Shown in pieces: positions 34,317-42,306 of a stretch of 64,000 nucleotides of DNA. How positions within the stretch are numbered: position 1 is the first letter of the stretch; every line of letters starts with the position of its first letter. The notes beneath the pieces were generated by a model that saw nothing but the letters and a program-made list of their open reading frames with translations, was not told the DNA's origin and searched no databases. The DNA is taken from NCBI RefSeq assembly GCF_009830945.1, contig NZ_VWVV01000014.1:110895-174894 (forward strand), written 5' to 3'. Made by a program: the position numbers and the translations under genes. This stretch comes from Nocardiopsis sp. FR4 (GTDB taxonomy: Bacteria > Actinomycetota > Actinomycetes > Streptosporangiales > Streptosporangiaceae).

Positions 34317-37300
34317 GTGCTTGACCAGGACTTCGCCCGACACGTCGTCACCGCTGTCATCGTGTCCCACGACGGCGCCCGCTGGCTGCCCGAGACGCTG
34401 TCGGCGGTTCGGGCCCAGTCCCGGCCCGTGCAGCGCGTCGTGGCGGCGGACACCGGAAGCACCGACGGCAGCGCCGACGTCCTGGCCGAGTTCCTGCCCT
34501 CCGACGCCGTCGTCGGACTGCCCGCGCGCACCGGTTACGGCGACGCCGTCCGCGCCGCCCTGGACCTGTCCCGCTCCACCCGCGCCGTCCGGGGCTTCGA
34601 CGAGGACGCCACCGAGTGGATCTGGCTCATCCACGACGACCTCACACCCGAGCGGGACACCCTCGAACACCTTCTCGCCGCCGCCGACCGCGACCCGCGC
34701 GCCGCCGTCCTGGGCCCCAAGCTGCGCGACTGGTTCGACCGCCGTCTCCTGGTCGAGGCGGGCGTGACCATCGACGGCGCGGGCCGCCGCGAGACCGGAC
34801 TCGAACAGCGTGAGTTCGACCACGGCCAGCACGACGGCACCCGCCAGGTCCTGGCCGTGTCCAGCGCGGGCATGCTCATCCGCCGCGACGTGTGGGACCG
34901 GCTCGGCGGCTTCGACCCCGCCCTGCCCCTGTTCCGCGACGACATCGACTTCTGCTGGCGGGTGGGCGGCGCCGGGCTGCGCGCCCTGCTCGTCACCGAG
35001 GCGGTCGCCTACCACGCCGAGGCCTCCGCCCGGCGCCGCCGTCCCATCACCGCGACCCGCAACCACCCGCGCCGGGTGGACCGCCGCCACGCCGTCTTCG
35101 TGCTGCTGGCCAACCTGCCGATGGGCGGCATGCTGGCCGCGCTGGTCCGCAACTCCGTGGCCTCGCTCCTGCGCGTGGTGATGTACCTGCTCATCAAGCA
35201 GCCCGCCAACGCCCTGGACGAGGCCGCGGCGATCACCCTGGTGTACCTGCGGCCCTTCCGCCTGGCGCGCGCCCGCTTCCGGCGCCGCCGCGACCGCCGC
35301 CGCACCTACAGCGCCATCCGGCCCTTCCTGGCCCGCGGTGTGGCCCTGCGCCAGTTCCACGACGCGGTCACCGGCCTGCTGTCCGGCGGGTCCGTGGGCG
35401 ACACCCCGGGCCGCCACCAGGCGGTCACCGTCCCACCCGCCGCCGAGGAGGAGGACGACGGGCCCACCGACAGCACGAGCTTCGTGCGCCGCGTGCTCCT
35501 CAAACCCGGAGTGCTGCTGGTGCTCGGCCTGACGGCGGTCACCCTGGTCGCCGAGCGCTCCCTGCTCTTCGGCGGCCTCCTCGCGGGCGGGGCGCTGCCC
35601 CCGGTCGCGGGCAACGCCGGCGACCTGTGGGACCTGTACTTGTCCAGCAGCCCCGACAGCGGCCTGGGAACCGCCGAACCGGTCCCGCCCTACGTCGGCC
35701 TGCTCGCCCTGGCCTCCACCCTCACCCTGGGCCAGCCCTGGCTGGCCGTCACGATCCTGCTGCTGGGCTCCGTGCCCCTGTCGGGGCTGACCGCCTACCT
35801 GCTCGCCCGCGAGGTCCTGGGCTTCCGCCCCGCGCGCCTGTGGATGGCCGCGGTCTACGCCCTGCTGCCCGTGGCCACCGCGGCCGTCGCCCAGGGCCGC
35901 CTGGGCACCGCCCTGGTCCACGTCCTGCTCCCGCTGGCGGGGCTGCTGCTCGTCCGGCTCGTGTCGATGCCGCCCCGGCCCTCCCGCCGCGCGGCGTGGG
36001 CGCTGGCGCTGCTGCTGGCGGTGGCCACCGCGTTCGTTCCGATGGTGTGGCTGCTGTCCCTGGTCACCGGCCTGCTCGTGGCCGTGGCCTTCGGCCACCT
36101 GGGCCGCCGGATCTACGTCAGCCTCGCCCTGAGCCTGGCCGTCCCCGTCGTGGTACTGCTGCCCTGGTCCCTCGAACTGCTCCTGCACCCGACCCTGTGG
36201 CTGCTGGAGGCGGGGCTGCACCGCCCCGAACTGTCCGACCCCGCGGCCACGCCCGGAGAGCTGCTCATGCTCTCCCCCGGAGGCCCCGGCACACCGCCGT
36301 TCTGGGTCACCGCCGGGTTCGCCGTCGCCGCCCTGTCCTCCCTGCTGCTGCTCCGCAACCGCATGCTGGTGGCCGCCGGGTGGTCCCTGGCGCTGTCCGG
36401 GATCCTCGTGGCCATCCTCACCAGCCGGGTGGTGATCGAGCCCTACTACGGCGGCCCCCCGGCCCCCGTCTGGCCCGGGGTGGCGCTGTCCTTCGCGGCC
36501 ACGGCCGTGCTCCTGTCCGCCGCGACCGCCGCGCGCTCCTTCGGTGAGATGTTCCGGACCGGCGGCCCGCGTCGCGCCTTCGCCCTCACCGTGGGCCTGC
36601 TCGCCCTGGCCACCCCCGTCTGCGCCGCCTCCCTGTGGGCCTGGGAGGGCGTGCCGGGGCCGCTCACCGGCCACGCCGCCCCCGTCGTCCCCGGCGCGCT
36701 GTCCAGCGTCAGCGGGGACGGGACCCGGCCGCGCACCCTCGTCGTCACCTCGGACGGCCAAGGCGCCGTGGACTACGTCGTGGTGCGCGGACGCGAGCCG
36801 CGCCTGGGCGAGGAGCGCCTCGTCCCCGACGAGTCCGTCCGCCAGACCGTCGAGCGGGCGGTGGCGGAACTCACCGCGGGCCAGGGCGGCAACCAGATGC
36901 ACACCCTGGCCGACCTCGGCGTCCAGTACGTGCTCTACCCCCGCCCCCGGGTCGGCGGCCCCGCCGACGTGACCATGGTCGACACCCTGGACGGCACGCC
37001 CGGGCTCGAACGCAGGTCGCTGTCGCGCCACTACGCCCTCTGGCGGCTCAACGCGCCCACGGGGGCGCTGCGCGTGGTCTCCGAGGACGGCGGCCGGGCC
37101 GAGGCCCTGACCGTCGAGGGCCCGGGGACCGAGATGACCGCCGAGGTCGGCGAGGGCAACACCGGGCGGCGGCTCGCCCTGGCCGAGACCGCGGGCGGCG
37201 GCTGGCGGGCCACCCTCGACGGCGCCGAGCTGACCCCCGTGGCCACCGAGAGCGGCACCCAGGCCTGGTCGCTGCCGGTCGAGGGCGGACTGGTACGGGT

Positions 37301-37673
37301 CTGGCACACCGACTACGTGCACGTGGCATGGCTGGTCACCCAGGGGCTCCTGTTCCTGGCGGTGGCGGTCCTGGCCGCGCCCGGGGTGCGCACCGAGGAG
37401 GAGGCGCGGCTGATCGCCGCCACCCCCGCACCCCGGCCGCGCCGGCCGGAGGGGCTGCGCGTGACCTCGCGCCGCCGCCCGCGCTCCGGCGGCCCGGAGG
37501 CCGGCACCGGGTCCGACGGCTCCGGCGAGGCGGATGGGGCCGATACGCGGGACGGGGGCCGTCGGCGCGGTACGCGCGGTACCAGGCGCGCCGCCGGACG
37601 GCGCCGCGCGGGCGGCAGGCGCAGAGCGGGTGACGGGGACGCCGGTGCGTCCGGGACCGAGCGGGAGGAGTAG
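34317..37673 (+). CDS. Large membrane glycosyltransferase, GT2 domain plus multi-span region
   Basis: 1118 residues from GTG 34317 (VLDQDFARHV); the ribosome-binding site is poor, so the start may differ by some codons. Residues 1-300 are a GT-A domain: TAVIVSHDGARWLPETLSAV, AADTGSTDGS, IWLIHDDLTP (DDL in the DXD position) and FRDDIDFCWRVGGAGLRALL. The middle third has about 12 helices; the outer C-terminal part ends in a very basic Arg/Gly tail after the last helix. The next gene (DUF5719) starts 3 nt later. Together they form a conserved actinobacterial pair next to whiB; the product glycan is unknown. Confidence 0.88.
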   Translation: MLDQDFARHVVTAVIVSHDGARWLPETLSAVRAQSRPVQRVVAADTGSTDGSADVLAEFLPSDAVVGLPARTGYGDAVRAALDLSRSTRAVRGFDEDATEWIWLIHDDLTPERDTLEHLLAAADRDPRAAVLGPKLRDWFDRRLLVEAGVTIDGAGRRETGLEQREFDHGQHDGTRQVLAVSSAGMLIRRDVWDRLGGFDPALPLFRDDIDFCWRVGGAGLRALLVTEAVAYHAEASARRRRPITATRNHPRRVDRRHAVFVLLANLPMGGMLAALVRNSVASLLRVVMYLLIKQPANALDEAAAITLVYLRPFRLARARFRRRRDRRRTYSAIRPFLARGVALRQFHDAVTGLLSGGSVGDTPGRHQAVTVPPAAEEEDDGPTDSTSFVRRVLLKPGVLLVLGLTAVTLVAERSLLFGGLLAGGALPPVAGNAGDLWDLYLSSSPDSGLGTAEPVPPYVGLLALASTLTLGQPWLAVTILLLGSVPLSGLTAYLLAREVLGFRPARLWMAAVYALLPVATAAVAQGRLGTALVHVLLPLAGLLLVRLVSMPPRPSRRAAWALALLLAVATAFVPMVWLLSLVTGLLVAVAFGHLGRRIYVSLALSLAVPVVVLLPWSLELLLHPTLWLLEAGLHRPELSDPAATPGELLMLSPGGPGTPPFWVTAGFAVAALSSLLLLRNRMLVAAGWSLALSGILVAILTSRVVIEPYYGGPPAPVWPGVALSFAATAVLLSAATAARSFGEMFRTGGPRRAFALTVGLLALATPVCAASLWAWEGVPGPLTGHAAPVVPGALSSVSGDGTRPRTLVVTSDGQGAVDYVVVRGREPRLGEERLVPDESVRQTVERAVAELTAGQGGNQMHTLADLGVQYVLYPRPRVGGPADVTMVDTLDGTPGLERRSLSRHYALWRLNAPTGALRVVSEDGGRAEALTVEGPGTEMTAEVGEGNTGRRLALAETAGGGWRATLDGAELTPVATESGTQAWSLPVEGGLVRVWHTDYVHVAWLVTQGLLFLAVAVLAAPGVRTEEEARLIAATPAPRPRRPEGLRVTSRRRPRSGGPEAGTGSDGSGEADGADTRDGGRRRGTRGTRRAAGRRRAGGRRRAGDGDAGASGTEREE

Positions 37674-37676
37674 GCC

Positions 37677-39281
37677 GTGCGGCTGATCGTGGAGAACCGG
37701 TTCGCGCTGTTCGGTCTGGTCGCGCTGGCCCTGGCCGCACTGTTCGGCATCGCGTCGGTGACCGGGCCGGTGACCGCCGAGCTGGGCGTGACCGAGCCCG
37801 GCACCGTGCGCCCCGACCAGGCGGTGCGGGTGTGCCCCGCCCCGCACGAGACCGGGAACAGCTCCGTGTCCGCGTTCGCCCCCCGGGTGAGCCGGGACGA
37901 CGAGGGCGAGCTGTGGGCCGAGCCGATGCCCGCGGCCCCCGCCGGGGAGGACACGGAGGAGGACGCCGAGTCCCCCGGAGACGCGGCGGGCGGCGGGGAG
38001 GGCGGGGGTTCCGCCGGCACCCCGGGCGCGACCCTCGGCGCGGAGCTCACCGAACCCGGACGCGTGTGGAGCGCCGACACCAGCGAGGCCGAGACCCCCG
38101 CCGTCCTGCGCGCCGAGGGCTCCCTGGCCTCGGGGCTGGACTCCGCCCAGACCACCCTGTCCGAGGGATCCGCCACCGAGGTGCGCTGCGTGGAGCCCTC
38201 CATCGGCACCTGGTTCGCCCTGCCCGGCGGGGACGACACCGAGGGAATGCGGCTGGACTCGCTCACCGCCCGCCTGGCCAACCCCGAGGAGTCCCGGGCC
38301 ACCGTGAGCGTGGACGTCTACACCGAGGGCGGTCCCGCCTACTCGACCGAGAGCCGGGGCATCGCGCTGGCCCCGGGGGAGACGACCGGGCTGGACCTGA
38401 CCGAGCTGGTCCGGAGCACCAGCGCCGTCGGGGTGCACGTGCGCACCAGCACCGGGCGGGTCGCCGCCTCCCTGCTCGCCGAGCACGCCAGGGGCCACAC
38501 CGACTGGGTGCCCCCCACGGCCGCGCCCGCCCGGGAGCACGTCGTTCCCGGGGTACCCGGGGGCGACGGACGGCGGAGGCTGCTCCTGGCCGCTCCCGGC
38601 GAGGAAGCCGTCGAGGTGCGCGTGCACACCGTCACCTCCGCCCCGGAGGAGGGCGCCGAGCCGGAGGAACCGGAGGACGGGCAGGGCGCCGGTACCGCCG
38701 AGGACCCGATGGTCGTCACCGTGCCCCCCGCGGCCTCGGCCTGGGTCACCCTGGAGAGCGCCCTGGGCGGGGAGCCGGGCACCGTCGTGGTGGAGGCGGA
38801 CGCGCCCGTGGTCGCGGGGTTGGCCGCGGAGGCCACCGACGACGAGGCGAAGGTGGTGGAGACCGCCTACACGTCCGCGGTGCCCGCGCTCGACTTCCCG
38901 CTGGAGACCACCGCGGTCCTGCCCGACGTGCCCGAGGGCGCCGACACGGAACTGCTCCTGGGCGCCGTCGCCGGGAACGCCGTGCTGATGGCCACCCCGA
39001 TCGGAGCCGACGGCACCCAGGGGGACGCCGTGCGGGTGGAGGTCCCGGCCGGGACCACCGCGGTGTTCGGGACCGGGGACGAGGACTGGCGGGCGCCCTC
39101 GGAGACCGACGCCCGGGGCGGCTACACGGTCCGCCTGGAGCTCCTGGAGGGTTCCGCGCCCGTGCACGCCGCCCGGGTCCTGCGTGACGGCGACGCTCTG
39201 AGCGTGCTGCCGCTGGCGCCCGCCCCGGTGCGGATCGCACTCCCCGTCGTACGCGACAGCATGGCGGGCGTGGTTCCGTGA
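37677..39281 (+). CDS. DUF5719 family membrane-anchored secreted protein
   Basis: 534 residues from GTG 37677, directly after the GT2 stop (GGGAGGAG as ribosome-binding site). One N-terminal helix (about 8-30) then an acidic extracytoplasmic region built of beta-rich segments, e.g. GTWFALPGGDDTEGMRLDSL, RSTSAVGVHVRTSTGRVAAS and PAAASAWVTLESALGGEPG-like strands. This is the standard gene downstream of the GT2 gene in actinomycetes; the acidic outer domain may work with or on the glycan made by the basic-tailed GT2 protein. No catalytic motif is visible. Confidence 0.8.
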   Translation: MRLIVENRFALFGLVALALAALFGIASVTGPVTAELGVTEPGTVRPDQAVRVCPAPHETGNSSVSAFAPRVSRDDEGELWAEPMPAAPAGEDTEEDAESPGDAAGGGEGGGSAGTPGATLGAELTEPGRVWSADTSEAETPAVLRAEGSLASGLDSAQTTLSEGSATEVRCVEPSIGTWFALPGGDDTEGMRLDSLTARLANPEESRATVSVDVYTEGGPAYSTESRGIALAPGETTGLDLTELVRSTSAVGVHVRTSTGRVAASLLAEHARGHTDWVPPTAAPAREHVVPGVPGGDGRRRLLLAAPGEEAVEVRVHTVTSAPEEGAEPEEPEDGQGAGTAEDPMVVTVPPAASAWVTLESALGGEPGTVVVEADAPVVAGLAAEATDDEAKVVETAYTSAVPALDFPLETTAVLPDVPEGADTELLLGAVAGNAVLMATPIGADGTQGDAVRVEVPAGTTAVFGTGDEDWRAPSETDARGGYTVRLELLEGSAPVHAARVLRDGDALSVLPLAPAPVRIALPVVRDSMAGVVP

Positions 39282-39301
39282 CCGTCGGCCCCGGCGGCCG
39301 G

Positions 39302-39736
39302 TCAGCCCTCCGGGTCGACCGACTCCGGTTCCACGCCGAGCAGGTTGGCGACCTCCTCGACGACCGTCTCGTGGACGAGGAGGGCCATCTCCTCGGGGTC
39401 CTTGGTCCGGATCTCCACCGGACGCCGGTACACCACGATGCGGGCCCGGCCCGAGGAATCGGTCTCCAGGCGGGAGAACGGTATCGCCTCGGTCAGCGGC
39501 CCGCGGGGCGGGACCGGGGGGACGTCCTCCACGAGGAAGTCGACATTGGCCAGTTCGCGCGCCCACAGGCGTTCGAGGCGTTCGACGGCGTCCAGCACAA
39601 GGTCGTCGAAGGCCTGCGCTCGGCTGCGGAAAACCGGCAGGTCAGACGGCACGAGAGGACCGCGGATGCCTCGGCCTCGGCGGTCCCGGCGCCGCACTCG
39701 GTCTGGTTGGCCACTGGAAAGGCGCACTCGTCGCAC
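39302..39736 (-). CDS. Metallopeptidase-like protein (MMP/COG3824 type) with incomplete zinc motif
   Basis: 144 residues. Conserved family segments: RRDRRGRGIRGPLVPSDLPV, FDDLVLDAVERLERLWAREL, VDFLVEDVPP, RIVVYRRPVEIR and MALLVHETVVEEVANLLGVE. In active minimal metalloproteases the last segment is HExxHxxxxxD; here it reads HETVVEEVA, so the first His-Glu are kept but the second His is replaced by Val. It is probably not a classical zinc protease. Convergent with DUF5719 (20-nt gap). Function unknown; widely conserved in this position. Confidence 0.75.
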   Translation of the reverse strand: MRRVRLSSGQPDRVRRRDRRGRGIRGPLVPSDLPVFRSRAQAFDDLVLDAVERLERLWARELANVDFLVEDVPPVPPRGPLTEAIPFSRLETDSSGRARIVVYRRPVEIRTKDPEEMALLVHETVVEEVANLLGVEPESVDPEG

Positions 39737-39879
39737 ACTTCGAGACTAAGCCATCACGCGCCCCGCGCGTAGCCCCGGCGGCCCCGAAAGCTCCGGAGGG
39801 GTCCCCGTGCCGCCCCGGAGCGGCACGCGGGGAGGCGCCGAAGAGACGGAAACGGACCAGCTCATGGAACGATGCTGGC

Positions 39880-40311
39880 GTGTCCCTCAGTAAAGGCATA
39901 CAGTCGAACGCTGTGAGCCCTGTTCGACGCTGCTCCCGTACCGCCTGCAGGCAGCCTGCCGTCTTCACGCTCACGTACGTCTACGCAGACTCGACGGCCG
40001 TCCTCGGCCCGCTCGCCGCCTACGTGGAACCGCACTGCTACGACCTCTGTGCCGTGCACGCCGACCGGTTGACGGCCCCGCGCGGATGGGAGGTCGTCCG
40101 GCTTCCCGTCGAGACGGCGGGCGGCGGTCCCGGCAGCGACGACCTGGAGGCCCTCGCGGACGCCGTACGTGAGGCGGCCCGCCCGCCCGCCCGCGACAAC
40201 GCCTCCGCCGGCGAGGTCGGCGAGGGCGCCGAGACGCTGCGCCGAGGGCACCTGCGCGTGGTCAGGTCCGACTCCGGCCGCGGAGAACAGCCGCCCCGCT
40301 CCCAGGGCTGA
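39880..40311 (+). CDS. DUF3499 family protein, probable zinc-binding
   Basis: 143 residues from GTG 39880. The family core is VSPVRRCSRTACRQPAVFTL, YADSTAVLGPLAAYVEPHCY and DLCAVHADRLTAPRGWEVVR: two paired cysteines (Cys18 and Cys23; CYDLC) and nearby His that look like a zinc ribbon. A start at GTG 39913 (VSPVRR) is possible, but the upstream residues SNAVSPV resemble those of homologues as I recall them. The C-terminal third is disordered. Sits between the metalloprotease-like gene (divergent) and phosphomannomutase, as in Streptomyces. Function unknown. Confidence 0.82.
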   Translation: MSLSKGIQSNAVSPVRRCSRTACRQPAVFTLTYVYADSTAVLGPLAAYVEPHCYDLCAVHADRLTAPRGWEVVRLPVETAGGGPGSDDLEALADAVREAARPPARDNASAGEVGEGAETLRRGHLRVVRSDSGRGEQPPRSQG

Positions 40312-40498
40312 GACCGGGCCGGGAGACACCGCCGTGTCCGCTCCGACCCGAACACCGCCTTTCGGGCGCCCGAGCCTGTGCCGGGGGACACTGGGGCGCC
40401 GCGGGGTTCCCGCGCGGACGCCTTGCTAGTTTTGTACCGCGCGCGGCCCGGCCGCGCGGGACCGAACGCGGAGCAGAACCGACCTGGCCGGAGAAGAC

Positions 40499-41902
40499 GT
40501 GGCTGACCTCGCAAGCATCTTCAAGGCATACGACGTGCGCGGCGTGATCCCCGACACGCTCAACGCGGACATCACGCGGGCCATCGGGGCGGCCTTCGCC
40601 CGTGTGGTCGGAGGCGACGCCGTCGTGGTCGCCCATGACATGCGCCCCTCCTCACCCGAACTGGCCGCCGCCTTCAGCGAGGGCGTGAACAGCCAGGGCC
40701 TGGACGTCGTGTTCGCCGGACTGGGCTCCACCGACATGCTCTACTACGGGTCGGGCCACCTGGACCTGCCCGGCGCGATGTTCACCGCCAGCCACAACCC
40801 CGCCGAGTACAACGGCATCAAGATGTGCCGCGCCGGAGCCGCGCCGATCAGCGGCGAGACCGGCCTGGACGAGATCCGCCGCCTGGCGGAGGAGAGTATG
40901 GCCGGCCCGAAGGCCTCCGTCGGGGGCGGCGGGGGGCGACGGGAGGGCGTTCCCGCCCACGACGGGCCCGCCGGGTCCTTCACCGAGCGCGACCTTCTGT
41001 CCGGCTACGCCTCCTACCTGCGCGAGCTGGTCGACCTGTCCGGCATCCGCCCGCTCAAGGTGGCCGTGGACGCGGGCAACGGCATGGGCGGCCATACCGT
41101 CCCCGCGGTCCTGGGCGAGGGCCTGCCGCTGGAGATCGTGCCCCTGTACTTCGAGCTGGACGGCACCTTCCCCAACCACCCGGCCAACCCGCTGGACCCG
41201 GACAACCTGGTGGACCTGCAGGAGAAGGTGCGTCAGAGCGGGGCCGACATCGGCCTGGCCTTCGACGGCGACGCCGACCGCTGCTTCGTGGTGGACGAGA
41301 ACGGCGACGCGGTCCCGCCCTCGGCCATCACCGCCCTGGTCGCCGCCCAGGAGCTGGAGCACGAGCCCGGCGCCACCATCATCCACAACCTCATCACCTC
41401 CAACGCCGTCCCCGAGATCGTGCGCGAGAGGGGCGGCAAGCCCGTGCGCACCCGCGTCGGCCACTCCTTCATCAAGGCCACCATGGCCGAGACCGGCGCG
41501 ATCTTCGGCGGTGAGCACTCCGCCCACTACTACTTCCGCGACTTCTGGCGCGCAGACACCGGCATGCTCGCGGCCATGCACGTGCTGCGGGTGCTGGGCA
41601 CCGACGACCGCCCGCTCTCGCGGATCGCCGAGGAGTACTCGCGCTACAGCGGGTCCGGCGAGGTCAACTCCAAGGTCGCCGACGCCTCCGATCGCATGGC
41701 GGCGGTGCGCGCGGCCTTCGCCGACCGGGACGGGGTCACCGTCGACGAGCTCGACGGCCTGACGGTCTCCCTCCCGGACGGTTCCTGGTTCAACGTGCGC
41801 GCCTCCAACACCGAGCCGCTGCTGCGGCTCAACGTCGAGGCGCCCGACGAGGCGGGCATGGCCGCCCTGCGCGACGAGGTGCTGGCCATCGTCCGCGCCT
41901 GA
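40499..41902 (+). CDS. manB: Phosphomannomutase/phosphoglucomutase
   Basis: 467 residues from GTG 40499 with GGAGA upstream. Alpha-D-phosphohexomutase family: interconverts mannose (or glucose) 6- and 1-phosphate, feeding GDP-mannose and wall/lipid glycans. Motifs in order: FKAYDVRG, phosphoserine loop TASHNPAEYNG, metal loop FDGDADR, sugar-binding GGEHSAHYYFRDF and phosphate-binding RASNTEPLLRLNVE. A Gly/Arg insertion (GGGGGRREG, about residue 140) is unusual and looks like a loop. Trm112-type gene follows by 68 nt. Confidence 0.94.
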   Translation: MADLASIFKAYDVRGVIPDTLNADITRAIGAAFARVVGGDAVVVAHDMRPSSPELAAAFSEGVNSQGLDVVFAGLGSTDMLYYGSGHLDLPGAMFTASHNPAEYNGIKMCRAGAAPISGETGLDEIRRLAEESMAGPKASVGGGGGRREGVPAHDGPAGSFTERDLLSGYASYLRELVDLSGIRPLKVAVDAGNGMGGHTVPAVLGEGLPLEIVPLYFELDGTFPNHPANPLDPDNLVDLQEKVRQSGADIGLAFDGDADRCFVVDENGDAVPPSAITALVAAQELEHEPGATIIHNLITSNAVPEIVRERGGKPVRTRVGHSFIKATMAETGAIFGGEHSAHYYFRDFWRADTGMLAAMHVLRVLGTDDRPLSRIAEEYSRYSGSGEVNSKVADASDRMAAVRAAFADRDGVTVDELDGLTVSLPDGSWFNVRASNTEPLLRLNVEAPDEAGMAALRDEVLAIVRA

Positions 41903-41970
41903 GCGGGCATCATGGTGGGGAGGGGCCGCGCGGCGGACCCTCCCCCACCCACCACACGAGGAACGAGAAC

Positions 41971-42147
41971 ATGAGCACGAAGATCGACGGCTGGCTGCTG
42001 GAGATCCTGGCCTGCCCGCAGAGCCAGGCGCCGCTGCGCCACGACCCCGAGACCGACGAGCTGGTCTGCGACGAGAGCGGCCTGGCCTACCCCATCCGGG
42101 ACGGCATTCCGGTCCTGCTGGTCGACGAGGCGCGAAAAATCGGTTGA
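41971..42147 (+). CDS. Trm112 / UPF0434 family small protein
   Basis: 58 residues, ATG 41971 preceded by GAGGAACGAG. The sequence GWLLEILACPQSQAPLRHD and LAYPIRDGIPVLLVDEAR is the Trm112-like zinc-ribbon family that in eukaryotes and archaea activates methyltransferases. Only two of the four usual zinc cysteines remain (Cys15 and Cys33; CPQS and CDES instead of CPxC and CxxC), so zinc binding may be lost. It is the regular neighbour of phosphomannomutase in actinomycetes. Confidence 0.88.
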   Translation: MSTKIDGWLLEILACPQSQAPLRHDPETDELVCDESGLAYPIRDGIPVLLVDEARKIG

Positions 42148-42306
42148 TCCGGAAGGGAACGCCGCGGGCCCTCCAGCAGTCATAACGTGTGTGTCAGGGC
42201 GTGAGCACCCCTTTCGGCCATGGCGGGGCGCATCCTCGCGTTCCCCGCAACCCGTACCCTGGTGCTGCGCTTCCCCCGCTCACGACGACCTCCCTGGAGG
42301 ACACTG

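Noticed and set aside
34005..39566. A very long open frame (over 1800 codons) on the minus strand
   Set aside because: It lies antisense to whiB, the GT2 gene and DUF5719, all of which have clear family motifs. Such frames are a by-product of extreme GC at third codon positions; the translation is low-complexity Gly/Arg/Gln with no motif.
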